From: Gammaproteobacteria bacterium
Lineage (GTDB): Bacteria; Pseudomonadota; Gammaproteobacteria; Xanthomonadales; Xanthomonadaceae
Assembly: GCA_026398715.1 (NCBI GenBank)
Contig: JAPLSI010000020.1
Span: forward strand, 1-7,245
DNA length: 7,245 nucleotides
Direction of reading: 5' to 3'
The notes beneath the pieces are model-generated. The model was not told where the DNA came from. It saw nothing but the letters and a program-made list of their open reading frames with translations, and did not search any database. This document shows positions 1-6,413 of the stretch, piece after piece (position 1 is the first letter of the stretch; each line of letters begins with the position of its first letter). The translations under genes and the position numbers were made by a program.

Positions 1-261
1 GAAGACGAAGTACGCTTCTTCGTCGCCGGCTCGGGGTTGTTCACCCTGCACGTCGGCGATCGCGTCTATGAAATCCTGTGCGAACAAGGCGACCTGATCG
101 GCGTGCCCGACAGCACGAAGCACTGGTTCGACATGGGCCCGGCGCCCCACTTCATCGCGGTGCGGTTCTTCACCGAGCCGGACGGCTGGGTCGGGCACTT
201 CACCGGCACCGACCTTGCGCAGAAATTCCCGCGCCTCGAAAACAGCGGCGCCAACGGGTGA
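1..261 (+). CDS. mtnD: Acireductone dioxygenase (ARD), C-terminal part; 5' end outside window
   Basis: This is the last 86 codons of a cupin-fold acireductone dioxygenase of the methionine salvage pathway. The enzyme oxidises the acireductone 1,2-dihydroxy-3-keto-5-methylthiopentene; with iron it gives the methionine keto-acid precursor, with nickel an off-pathway product. The frame is open from base 1, so the gene is cut by the window edge. The fragment begins inside the metal motif HxHxxxE, at EDEVRFF: Glu3 of the fragment matches the third metal ligand and His41 (in KHWFD) the fourth. Their spacing of 38 residues equals that of the Klebsiella enzyme as I recall it (Glu102 to His140). The two earlier histidines lie just outside. 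The closing [10 protein letters not shown] segment is also typical. Its TGA overlaps the GTG start of mtnC, so the two are probably translationally coupled. The assignment is firm; only the N-terminal half is unseen. Confidence 0.95.
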   Translation, partial: EDEVRFFVAGSGLFTLHVGDRVYEILCEQGDLIGVPDSTKHWFDMGPAPHFIAVRFFTEPDGWVGHFTGTDLAQKFPRLENSGANG

Positions 262-950
262 AGAAAACCATCCTGACTGATATCGAGGGAACGACCAGTT
301 CGATTTCCTTCGTGAAGGACCTGCTGTTTCCGTACGCGCGGCGCGCGCTCCCCGAGTTCGTCCGCCAGCATGGCGGTGAACCGGAAGTACGCTACTGGCT
401 CGACCAGGCCGCTGTGGATGCCGGATCGATGTGCCAGGACGACATGATCGTCGAGCTGCTGCAGGGCTGGATCGACGAGGATCGCAAGCATCCTGCGTTG
501 AAGGCATTGCAGGGCCTGATCTGGGCCGATGGCTATGCCAGCGGTGAATACGTCGCGCACGTGTATCCCGATGCGGTCGCCGCGCTTCGGCAATGGAAGG
601 CCGACGGCCATCCGATTTTCGTCTACTCCTCGGGATCGGTGGCGGCTCAGAAGCTGCTGTTCGGGCATAGCAGCGCCGGCGACCTGCGCAGTTTGTTCAA
701 CGGCTATTTCGACACCGCGGTCGGCGGCAAGCGCGAGGCGCAAAGCTATCGCAACGTGCTGGGCGCGCTCGGCCTGCCTGGGGACGAGGTGGTGTTCCTG
801 TCGGACGTGGTGGAAGAACTCGACGCCGCGCGCGAGGCCGGCATGCAGACCGTGCTGGTGGACCGGCGCGAAGACTACCCGCAGCCGCGCACCGGCGATG
901 CCTGCCATGGCCACTGCCGGGTGGAGAGTTTCAGCAACGCGCTGGAGTGA
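258..950 (+). CDS. mtnC: Enolase-phosphatase E1 (2,3-diketo-5-methylthio-1-phosphopentane phosphatase)
   Basis: This 230-residue HAD-superfamily enzyme enolises and then dephosphorylates 2,3-diketo-5-methylthiopentyl-1-phosphate, giving the acireductone used by MtnD. It is cytosolic and magnesium dependent. All HAD motifs are visible: motif I DIEGTT (Asp8, Glu10) in the DxEGT form characteristic of E1, motif II YSSGS (residues 123-127), a lysine at 132 and another at 158, and the acidic LSDVVEE motif (Asp183). The length matches the family (about 230 aa). The frame stays open upstream to about position 78, but the family N-terminus ([12 protein letters not shown]) fixes the start at GTG 258-260, which overlaps the mtnD stop as GTGA. 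No clear Shine-Dalgarno sequence precedes it, which fits translation coupled to mtnD. It is the last gene of its unit and converges on the phosphoesterase gene 13 nt away. Confidence 0.96.
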   Translation: MKKTILTDIEGTTSSISFVKDLLFPYARRALPEFVRQHGGEPEVRYWLDQAAVDAGSMCQDDMIVELLQGWIDEDRKHPALKALQGLIWADGYASGEYVAHVYPDAVAALRQWKADGHPIFVYSSGSVAAQKLLFGHSSAGDLRSLFNGYFDTAVGGKREAQSYRNVLGALGLPGDEVVFLSDVVEELDAAREAGMQTVLVDRREDYPQPRTGDACHGHCRVESFSNALE

Positions 951-956
951 TTTGTT

Positions 957-974
957 TCGCGCCTTACGGTGCGA
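957..974 (+). terminator. Small hairpin at the convergent gene junction, possible transcript 3' end
   Basis: The plus strand reads TCGCGCC-TTAC-GGTGCGA. This can form a 7-bp stem with one G-U wobble and a 4-nt loop, starting 7 nt after the mtnC stop. On the minus strand the same bases give a GTAA loop (GNRA type) that contains the phosphoesterase stop codon, but with an A-C mismatch in the stem. There is no T-tract after the stem in either direction; on the plus strand the T-rich TTTGTTT lies before it. It is therefore not a classical intrinsic terminator. It may be a 3'-end stabilising structure or chance in GC-rich DNA. Confidence 0.25.
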
Positions 975-2577
975 CGACGTCCAGCCGATAGCTGGTTTCC
1001 GCCCGGGCTTCGCCGTAGCCGTCGAGCACGGCGCGCACTTGCACCTTGTGCATGCCCGGATCGAGGTCCGTGGGCAGCGACAGGCGCCACAAATGCGTTG
1101 AAGGCACCGCCTCGGGCGCACGGTCGTAACCACGCAAGGCATCGGCGGCGTCGTCCAGCAGGTTTTGCCTGAGCATCGCGGGGTCGGCCTGCAGCACGTG
1201 CTTCATCGGCTTCCACGGGCCGTCGTCGATCCGCATCTCGACCAGCGTGCCGGCGTGGCCCATGAACACGTTCGCGAACAGACCGGTGCCCGGCCATTCA
1301 CCGCGACGAAGTACCTTCGGGCCGTGCAGATTTATCTGGTAATCGAGCGGTGCGCGCGCCGCGAACCAGCGCAGGTCGACCTTGCCGTTTTCGACGCGCA
1401 TGCGGGCGTAGCCGTTGGGCGTGCCGTCGTTCATCGTCGAGGCCGGGATGCCCTCGGCATCCTTCACGCCGGTCCAGTAGGTGCCGCACGCCGCGCCAAC
1501 GTTGTATTCGTGCAGCGGCTTCGCGCCATGCCAACCGGTGGTCGCATCGTGGAAGACGTGCAATTGCTTGTGCGAATGGGCGCTGAGCACCAGCACGTTG
1601 GGGAATGGCTGCAGCAGTGCGAACAGCCGTTCCCGGTCGGCCTTGCGAAAGTTCTCGACGCCCGGCACGGCATCGTACAAGTGGATGTGCATGGACAGCA
1701 CCAGCAGGCGGTCCTTCGGCGCAGTCGCGAGGTAAGCCTGGAGGAAAGCGAATTGCGATTCGCGCAGGCCACCGATGTACTGGGGCTGTTGGCCCGGCAG
1801 GTATATGACGTCGTCGAGCACGATGAAGTTGGCCTGCGATTCTTCCCAGGCGTAGGTGTCGGGGCCGAACGCATCGCGGAAGCTGTCGAGCGATAGCTCA
1901 TCACGTGGCGCATCGAAATCGATGTCGTGGTTGCCCGGCGCATGCAGCCACGGCAGGCCCAGGCGTGCATCGGTGGCCTTCAGCGCGGGAAACAGGGACA
2001 GGTCGTCGTTGACCAGATCACCCAGGGTGATGCCCAGTCGCGCCGCCGGCTTCACCTGGAGCGGCCCGACGATGTAGCGCGCGTAGTAATCGGCATCGAC
2101 GCTGGACTTCAATTGCGGGTCGCCGAACACCAGCACGTCCAGGGACCCATCGGTCGCCTTCGGGGCCGGGCGCAATGCGAAGTCGCGACAACCGGCAACT
2201 GCGGACGGCGGAACGCCGCCGTAGCGCAGCTTGGGGCCGGCCTCGGGCTGCAGGTTGATCCAGGTGTCGGGCAATCCATCGGGGCGAAGGGCCGCGACAA
2301 GACCGGCGGGCTTGATCAGGAAGACGCTGCGCGCGGGCCTTGCCGCCAGCGCGTAGCGTCCGCGGCTGTCGCTGCGCACGATGGTTTCACCGTCGGAGAT
2401 GGCGACACCGGCCAGGCCCTTCTCGCGCTTGTCGCGTTTGCCGTCGTTGTCGCGATCGATGAACACGGTGCCGGTGCAAGCCAGCGTGCCCGGCGAACTT
2501 GCGTCCGCATGCGACAGGCCCGGCAGGACCAGGGACAGCGCGAGGCCAAAGCGAAACAAGGCGTGGACGGCGAGCAT
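964..2577 (-). CDS. Predicted exported calcineurin-like metallophosphoesterase with N- and C-terminal accessory domains
   Basis: This 537-residue protein starts with a Sec-type signal peptide: a hydrophobic stretch at residues 7-20 and a probable cleavage after SHA (residue 24), placing it in the periplasm or outside. Residues about 31-135 resemble the N-terminal metallophosphoesterase accessory domain, with a canonical EF-hand-type loop at 41-52 (Asp41, Asp43, Asp45, Asp49, Glu52). The catalytic core follows with all dinuclear-metal motifs in order: GDPQ (Asp153), GDLVND (Asp187), GNHD (Asn216, His217), MHIH (297, 299) and HSH (334-336). About 420-537 looks like the usual C-terminal beta domain. 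The substrate is unknown; relatives are phosphomonoesterases or phosphodiesterases. ATG 2575-2577 fits the signal peptide, but no Shine-Dalgarno is visible: the mRNA just upstream reads CCUCCC. It lies 36 nt after hisI and may be read through from the his operon. Fold confidence is high, function low. Confidence 0.9.
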   Translation of the reverse strand: MLAVHALFRFGLALSLVLPGLSHADASSPGTLACTGTVFIDRDNDGKRDKREKGLAGVAISDGETIVRSDSRGRYALAARPARSVFLIKPAGLVAALRPDGLPDTWINLQPEAGPKLRYGGVPPSAVAGCRDFALRPAPKATDGSLDVLVFGDPQLKSSVDADYYARYIVGPLQVKPAARLGITLGDLVNDDLSLFPALKATDARLGLPWLHAPGNHDIDFDAPRDELSLDSFRDAFGPDTYAWEESQANFIVLDDVIYLPGQQPQYIGGLRESQFAFLQAYLATAPKDRLLVLSMHIHLYDAVPGVENFRKADRERLFALLQPFPNVLVLSAHSHKQLHVFHDATTGWHGAKPLHEYNVGAACGTYWTGVKDAEGIPASTMNDGTPNGYARMRVENGKVDLRWFAARAPLDYQINLHGPKVLRRGEWPGTGLFANVFMGHAGTLVEMRIDDGPWKPMKHVLQADPAMLRQNLLDDAADALRGYDRAPEAVPSTHLWRLSLPTDLDPGMHKVQVRAVLDGYGEARAETSYRLDVVAP

Positions 2578-2603
2578 GGGAGGTATCCGCGGACGACGCC
2601 CCG

Positions 2604-2632
2604 ATTATCGCGGTTATCGGTGCCTTTGTTCG
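2604..2632 (-). promoter_or_regulatory. Weak candidate promoter for the phosphoesterase gene, overlapping the hisI end
   Basis: On the minus strand a GATAAT hexamer (2609-2604) matches five of six bases of a sigma-70 -10 box. It sits 17 nt downstream of CGAACA (2632-2627), which matches only three of six bases of the -35 consensus. Transcription from it would start near 2597, about 20 nt before the phosphoesterase ATG. It is the most AT-rich patch in the neighbourhood. This rests on motif matching alone and could be chance; read-through from the his operon is the simpler source of transcript. Confidence 0.2.
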
Positions 2633-3243
2633 AGTACCGCCACCGCATCGGCCAGGGACAGGCCGCGGGCGCGCAGCAACACCAGCAGGTGGTAAAGCAG
2701 GTCGGCCGATTCGCCGAGCAATGCGGCATCGTCCTGCGCCACGGCCGCCAGCGCGGTTTCGACGCCCTCCTCGCCCACCTTCTGTGCAATCCGGCGCGTG
2801 CCCGCCTCGAAAAGGCGGGTGCTGTAGCTGCCTTCGGGGCGATCGCGTTCCCGGGCGGCGATCACGCCGTCCAGGTCGGCCAGGAAATTGCCCGGCGCTG
2901 CCGGAAAACAACTGGCGCGGCCGAGGTGGCAGGTCGGCCCCTGCGGCAGCGCCTGCACCAGCAAGGTGTCGGCATCGCAGTCGACCTCGAACGACCGCAG
3001 TTCGAGGAAGTGACCGCTGCCCTCGCCCTTGGTCCAGAGCGTTTGCCGGCTTCGACTGAAGAAGGTGACCTGGCCCGACGCGAGGGTCTTGGCGAGGGCC
3101 GCACGGTCCATGTAGCCGAGCATCAGCACGCGGCCATTGCCGGCGTCCTGCACGATGGCGGGCAGCAGGCCGGCCTGCTTGTCCCAGGCAAGCTCCGCGA
3201 TGCGCGGGTCACCGGCTTGCAGGGTCGTCGCTTCAGGAATCAT
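2614..3243 (-). CDS. hisI: Bifunctional phosphoribosyl-AMP cyclohydrolase / phosphoribosyl-ATP pyrophosphatase
   Basis: This 209-residue fused HisIE protein carries steps 2 and 3 of histidine biosynthesis: the C-terminal half hydrolyses phosphoribosyl-ATP to phosphoribosyl-AMP and pyrophosphate, and the N-terminal half opens the purine ring. The HisI domain (about 15-115) shows [18 protein letters not shown] (61-78), the metal-binding CDAD (Cys89, Asp90, Asp92), and the zinc cysteines 105 (GPTCH) and 112 (ASCF). The HisE domain (about 120-209) shows KVGEEGVET (155-163) and [13 protein letters not shown] (178-190), the acidic helices that bind magnesium. The gene overlaps the hisF stop by 11 nt, and GAGG lies 6 nt before its ATG as a good ribosome site. 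This is the last his gene of the operon. Both active sites look intact. The symbol hisIE is also used. Confidence 0.97.
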   Translation of the reverse strand: MIPEATTLQAGDPRIAELAWDKQAGLLPAIVQDAGNGRVLMLGYMDRAALAKTLASGQVTFFSRSRQTLWTKGEGSGHFLELRSFEVDCDADTLLVQALPQGPTCHLGRASCFPAAPGNFLADLDGVIAARERDRPEGSYSTRLFEAGTRRIAQKVGEEGVETALAAVAQDDAALLGESADLLYHLLVLLRARGLSLADAVAVLEQRHR

Positions 3244-4009
3244 CTCGCACCTCGATGCCCTGGCTGCGCAGGGAACGCTTCAAATCGGGAATGGCGAGTT
3301 CGCCACTGTGGAAGATGCTCGCCGCCAGCGTGGCGTCCACATCGGCCTGCAGGAACGCATCGGCGAAATGCGAGGCCTGCCCCGCGCCGCCGGAGGCGAC
3401 CAGCGGAACCCCGCACACGGCCCGCGCCGCCCGCAATTGGGCGATGTCGAAACCGTTGCGCGCACCGTCCGAGCCCATGCAATTGAGCACGATCTCGCCG
3501 GCGCCCAGGGCCTGCACTTCCACGATCCAGTCTAGGGTCTTGCGTGCCAGCGCCACGGTGCGGCCCGGGTCGCCGCTGTATTGCCGGACATGCCACTGGC
3601 CGTCGTCGTCGCGAAGGCTGTCGATGCCGACCACCACGCATTGCACGCCGAAGGCATTGGCGAGCTCGGAAACCAATTCGGGACGTTCGAGCGCGGGCGA
3701 GTTCACCGAGATCTTGTCGGCGCCTGCAGCGAGCACCGCACGTGCCTCGGCCACCGAACGGATACCACCCGCAACGCAGAAAGGAATATCGATGATCGTG
3801 GCGATGCGTTCGATCCAGGCGCGATCCACCGAACGCCCCTCCGGGCTGGCTGTGATGTCGTAGAAGACAAGCTCGTCCGCGCCCTCGTCGCGATAGCGCA
3901 GGGCGAGGTCCTGGATGGAGCCGACCACCACGTGATCGCGGAAGCGCACGCCCTTCACGACCTGGCCGTCGCGCACGTCCAGGCAGGGAATGATCCGCCG
4001 GCTCAGCAT
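3233..4009 (-). CDS. hisF: Imidazole glycerol phosphate synthase, cyclase subunit
   Basis: This 258-residue (beta/alpha)8-barrel protein is the synthase half of IGP synthase. Using ammonia channelled from HisH, it converts PRFAR to imidazole glycerol phosphate and AICAR, the latter feeding purine synthesis. Both catalytic aspartates are at the positions of the Thermotoga enzyme: Asp11 (PCLDVRDG) and Asp130 (VVGIDS). Phosphate-binding glycine segments are present at GGIR (81-84) and ASGGAG (205-210). The length is normal. The frame is open further upstream, but the N-terminus [12 protein letters not shown] is the family start and its ATG (4007-4009) overlaps the hisA stop by 7 nt. A GAGGG Shine-Dalgarno lies 6 nt upstream, within the dyad GAGGGACCCTC, so it could be weakly self-paired. 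The partner hisH lies two genes upstream in the same operon. Confidence 0.98.
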   Translation of the reverse strand: MLSRRIIPCLDVRDGQVVKGVRFRDHVVVGSIQDLALRYRDEGADELVFYDITASPEGRSVDRAWIERIATIIDIPFCVAGGIRSVAEARAVLAAGADKISVNSPALERPELVSELANAFGVQCVVVGIDSLRDDDGQWHVRQYSGDPGRTVALARKTLDWIVEVQALGAGEIVLNCMGSDGARNGFDIAQLRAARAVCGVPLVASGGAGQASHFADAFLQADVDATLAASIFHSGELAIPDLKRSLRSQGIEVRDDS

Positions 4010-4752
4010 GAGGGTCCCTCGATGCGCATCGCATCGGCCAGGGTGAATCGCTGTTCCAGCAACGCCCGGCCAAGGATCGCGCCACTCGCGCCAGCCTTGC
4101 GTGCCGCGCTGATGTCTTCGAGGCTGTTGACGCCGCCGGAGGCCTGGATGCTCAGCAGGGGCCAGCGCTCGGCAAGCAATTGATATAGCGCGATGTTGAA
4201 TCCGGTCAGCATGCCGTCGCGGGAAATGTCGGTGCACAGCACGTGCTTGAGACCGACCTGCGAATAGGTGGCGAGCATGTCGTCGAGCGTGGACACGGAA
4301 GCCTCGGTCCAACCCGACACCGGCAGCCGCCAGACACCCTGGTCGTCCTGGCGGGTATCCAATGCAAGGGTCAGGTGGTCGCTGCCGTAGCGTCGCAACC
4401 ACGCGGTGACCAGCGATGGCCTGCGCACGGCCTGGGTGCCGATGACCACGCGTTCGACGCCGGCATTGAGCAACTGCTCGACGTCCTGCGCTGCGCGGAT
4501 CCCTCCGCCGGTCTGCAGGCGCAAGCCGGTTTCGGCCTTTAGTCTTTCGACAAGCGGCAACTGCGTGTAGCCGCCGAATCGCGCCGCATCCAGGTCGACC
4601 AGGTGCAGCCACTCGGCGCCCTCGTCAGCGTAGGCGCGCGCCACGGCGACCGGGTCGTCGCCGTAGATCGTCTCGCGCTCGTAATCGCCTTGCACGAGGC
4701 GGACGACGCGTCCGTTGCGTATGTCTATCGCGGGTATGAGGGTGAAGGACAT
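4003..4752 (-). CDS. hisA: ProFAR isomerase (1-(5-phosphoribosyl)-5-[(5-phosphoribosylamino)methylideneamino]imidazole-4-carboxamide isomerase)
   Basis: This 249-residue (beta/alpha)8-barrel enzyme performs the Amadori rearrangement of ProFAR to PRFAR, the substrate of HisF/HisH. The N-terminus [15 protein letters not shown] carries the catalytic Asp10, and TDISRDG (174-180) supplies the second catalytic aspartate, Asp175. The two phosphate-binding segments are TGGGIR (81-86) and ASGGV (204-208), reflecting the half-barrel duplication shared with HisF. The length matches the family. The start ATG (4750-4752) is the only one that keeps the conserved N-terminus. It follows the hisH stop by 3 nt and has no convincing Shine-Dalgarno of its own, so its translation is probably coupled to hisH. 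It overlaps hisF by 7 nt. The C-terminus ends normally, with no sign of a PriA-type dual function that could be judged by eye. Confidence 0.97.
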   Translation of the reverse strand: MSFTLIPAIDIRNGRVVRLVQGDYERETIYGDDPVAVARAYADEGAEWLHLVDLDAARFGGYTQLPLVERLKAETGLRLQTGGGIRAAQDVEQLLNAGVERVVIGTQAVRRPSLVTAWLRRYGSDHLTLALDTRQDDQGVWRLPVSGWTEASVSTLDDMLATYSQVGLKHVLCTDISRDGMLTGFNIALYQLLAERWPLLSIQASGGVNSLEDISAARKAGASGAILGRALLEQRFTLADAMRIEGPSC

Positions 4753-4755
4753 CGG

Positions 4756-5355
4756 TCAGAGCGCCAGGAAGTTCTTGAGCAGGCGCGCGCCGGCGGCGGC
4801 GGATCGCTCGGGGTGGAATTGCGCGCCCATCACCGAGCCGCTGGCCACCATGGCGGCGAACGGTTCGCCGTGCGTGCAGCGGGTGATGGTGGACGCCGCA
4901 TCGCGGGCGGCATAGCTGTGCACGAAGTACACCCACTGCTGGTCGAGGCCTGCGGACAACGGGTGGTCGGCAATCGTCTCGAGCCGGTTCCATCCCATGT
5001 GCGGCACGCGGATGCCCGGCGACGAGGGCAAGCGCGTCACCTTGCCCGGCAACAAGCCCAGGCATTCGGTGTCGTTTTCCTCGGACGATTCGAACAAAAG
5101 CTGCATGCCGATGCAGATGCCGATCAGCGGTTGGGTCAGTCGCGCCACCAGTTTGTCCAGGCCGTTCTCGCGCAGGCGCGCCATGGCGCTGGCCGCCGCA
5201 CCGACGCCGGGCAGCACGACGTGCGTGGCCGCCTGGATGGTGTTCCAGTCCGACGTGACCGGGGCATCCACGCCGAGGCGTAAAAACGCCGCGCGCACGG
5301 AGCCGAGGTTCGCGCCGCCCGAATCGAGCAGCACCACGCGCGGCGCGCCGGTCAC
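4756..5355 (-). CDS. hisH: Imidazole glycerol phosphate synthase, glutamine amidotransferase subunit
   Basis: This 199-residue class I glutamine amidotransferase hydrolyses glutamine and delivers ammonia to HisF. The catalytic triad is visible: the nucleophile Cys81 in GICIGMQ, and His181 and Glu183 in GAQFHPERS. The oxyanion-strand motif PGVGA (49-53) and PHMGWN (118-123) are also present. The nucleophile elbow has isoleucine where leucine (GICLGMQ) is usual, a conservative change. The start is GTG at 5353-5355, which overlaps the hisB stop as GTGA. AAAGG 6 nt upstream serves as a ribosome site inside the hisB end, and the following residues ([20 protein letters not shown]) fit the family N-terminus. 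No in-frame ATG upstream competes. The length is typical (about 195-205 aa). The stop is 3 nt before hisA. Confidence 0.97.
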   Translation of the reverse strand: MTGAPRVVLLDSGGANLGSVRAAFLRLGVDAPVTSDWNTIQAATHVVLPGVGAAASAMARLRENGLDKLVARLTQPLIGICIGMQLLFESSEENDTECLGLLPGKVTRLPSSPGIRVPHMGWNRLETIADHPLSAGLDQQWVYFVHSYAARDAASTITRCTHGEPFAAMVASGSVMGAQFHPERSAAAGARLLKNFLAL

Positions 5356-6413
5356 AGCACGCCTTTGGTGGTCGGCAGTTCGCTGCCTTCGCGGCGGATG
5401 GCCTGGCGCAAGGCGCGGGCCACGGACTTGAAGCAGGCCTCAACCATGTGGTGCGTGTTTTCTCCGCGCACCGACAAGTGCAGGTTCAGGCCCGATGTCT
5501 CGCACAGCGAGCGAAAGAAGTGCGGCACCATTTCCGTGGGCAGGTCGCCGACCCGGTCACGCGGGAACTCGCCGTCGAAGACGAAGTAAGGACGACCGGA
5601 GAAGTCGAGCACGGCGCTGGCCTGGGTCTCGTCCATGGGCAGCGTGAATCCGTAGCGGCCGATGCCGCGCTTGTCGCCCAGCGCCGTCTTCAAGGCAGCG
5701 CCCAGCGCAAGCGCGCAGTCTTCCACGGTGTGGTGTTCGTCTATGTGCAGGTCGCCGGCGCACTGCACGTCCAGCGCAAAGCCGCCGTGCTTGCCGAGTT
5801 GCTCCAGCATGTGGTCGAAGAAACCATGGCCGGTCATCACGACCGGGTCGGCCACGCGGTCAAGGTCGAGGCTGACCCGGATCTTCGTTTCCTTGGTGAT
5901 GCGCTCGATGCTGGCGGTGCGCGGCGCATCAGCCAGGGCGTGGGCGATGTCGCCCCATCCCATCGATGCTGCGCCGATGCGAAAGCCGCGCACGCCCAGG
6001 TTGCGCGCGAATTCCATGTCGGTCTCGCGGTCGCCCACCATCGCGCTGGCATCGAGGTCCACGCTGCGGTCGCGCAGGTAGTGCATCACCATGCCGATGC
6101 CCGGCTTGCGGTTGGGCGAGTTGTCGGCGGGAAAGTGTTCGTCGATCAAGATTTCGCGAAACACGATGCCTTGCGATTTCAGGACCTGCAGCAGCAAGGC
6201 CTGCGGACCTTCGAAGGATTCCCGCGGATACGACGCGGTGCCCAGCCCGTCCTGGTTGGACACCATCACGAACTGGAAGCCCGCGTCGCGCAGGCGCAAC
6301 AGCGCCGGGATGACGCCATCCACCAGTCGGAATTTCTCGAAGCTGTCGATCTGCTCGTCGGCGGGCTCCTCGATCAGTACGCCGTCGCGATCGATGAACA
6401 GGATCTTGCTCAT
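5352..6413 (-). CDS. hisB: Bifunctional histidinol-phosphatase / imidazole glycerol-phosphate dehydratase
   Basis: This 353-residue fusion carries two steps of histidine synthesis. Residues about 1-165 form a HAD-type histidinol-phosphatase with Asp8 and Asp10 (FIDRDG), SNQDG (52-56), Lys103 (RKPG) and GDRETD (127-132). Residues about 170-353 form the manganese-dependent dehydratase with FFDHML (198-203), DEHHTVED (225-232) and the second histidine pair HHMVEA (321-326). The N-terminal zinc motif is altered: the E. coli pattern CxHxxxxxCxC followed by RKP is here Asp91-x-His93, then Ser99-x-Asn101, so all three cysteines are missing while the histidine stays. The frame runs open far upstream through hisC, but the start is fixed at ATG 6411-6413 by [11 protein letters not shown], with AGGTG upstream. 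It overlaps hisC (ATGA) and hisH (GTGA). The dehydratase half looks fully normal. Confidence 0.97.
   Translation of the reverse strand: MSKILFIDRDGVLIEEPADEQIDSFEKFRLVDGVIPALLRLRDAGFQFVMVSNQDGLGTASYPRESFEGPQALLLQVLKSQGIVFREILIDEHFPADNSPNRKPGIGMVMHYLRDRSVDLDASAMVGDRETDMEFARNLGVRGFRIGAASMGWGDIAHALADAPRTASIERITKETKIRVSLDLDRVADPVVMTGHGFFDHMLEQLGKHGGFALDVQCAGDLHIDEHHTVEDCALALGAALKTALGDKRGIGRYGFTLPMDETQASAVLDFSGRPYFVFDGEFPRDRVGDLPTEMVPHFFRSLCETSGLNLHLSVRGENTHHMVEACFKSVARALRQAIRREGSELPTTKGVL

Noticed and set aside
66..1142. A 358-codon open frame on the minus strand opposite mtnD and mtnC
   Set aside because: It lies opposite genes with complete family motifs, has low-complexity composition, and overlaps the phosphoesterase 3' end in another frame.
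2601..2620. Imperfect inverted repeat CCGAT...ATCGG at the hisI stop, considered as a terminator
   Set aside because: Only 5 bp of stem around a 10-nt interior and no T-tract after it; too weak for an intrinsic terminator.
1927..3486. A 519-codon open frame on the plus strand, antisense to the phosphoesterase, hisI and hisF genes
   Set aside because: Its translation is rich in Arg, Ala, Gly and Gln with no recognisable motif, and it spans three well-supported genes on the other strand. Long antisense frames are expected in GC-rich DNA.
4010..4020. Dyad GAGGGACCCTC covering the hisF ribosome site, considered as an operator or translational switch
   Set aside because: It is short and lies within hisA codons; at most three base pairs could form with a realistic loop, so regulation cannot be claimed.
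3233..4612. hisF frame open to 4612, suggesting an N-terminally extended 459-residue HisF
   Set aside because: The extension is antisense-like Arg/Ala-rich sequence inside hisA; the HisF family N-terminus begins at ATG 4007-4009 behind a GAGGG ribosome site.
4780..4810. Runs of GGC/GCG triplets in hisH, hisC and hisB considered as repeats
   Set aside because: They are alanine and glycine codons of a GC-rich genome and show no repeated unit beyond codon bias.
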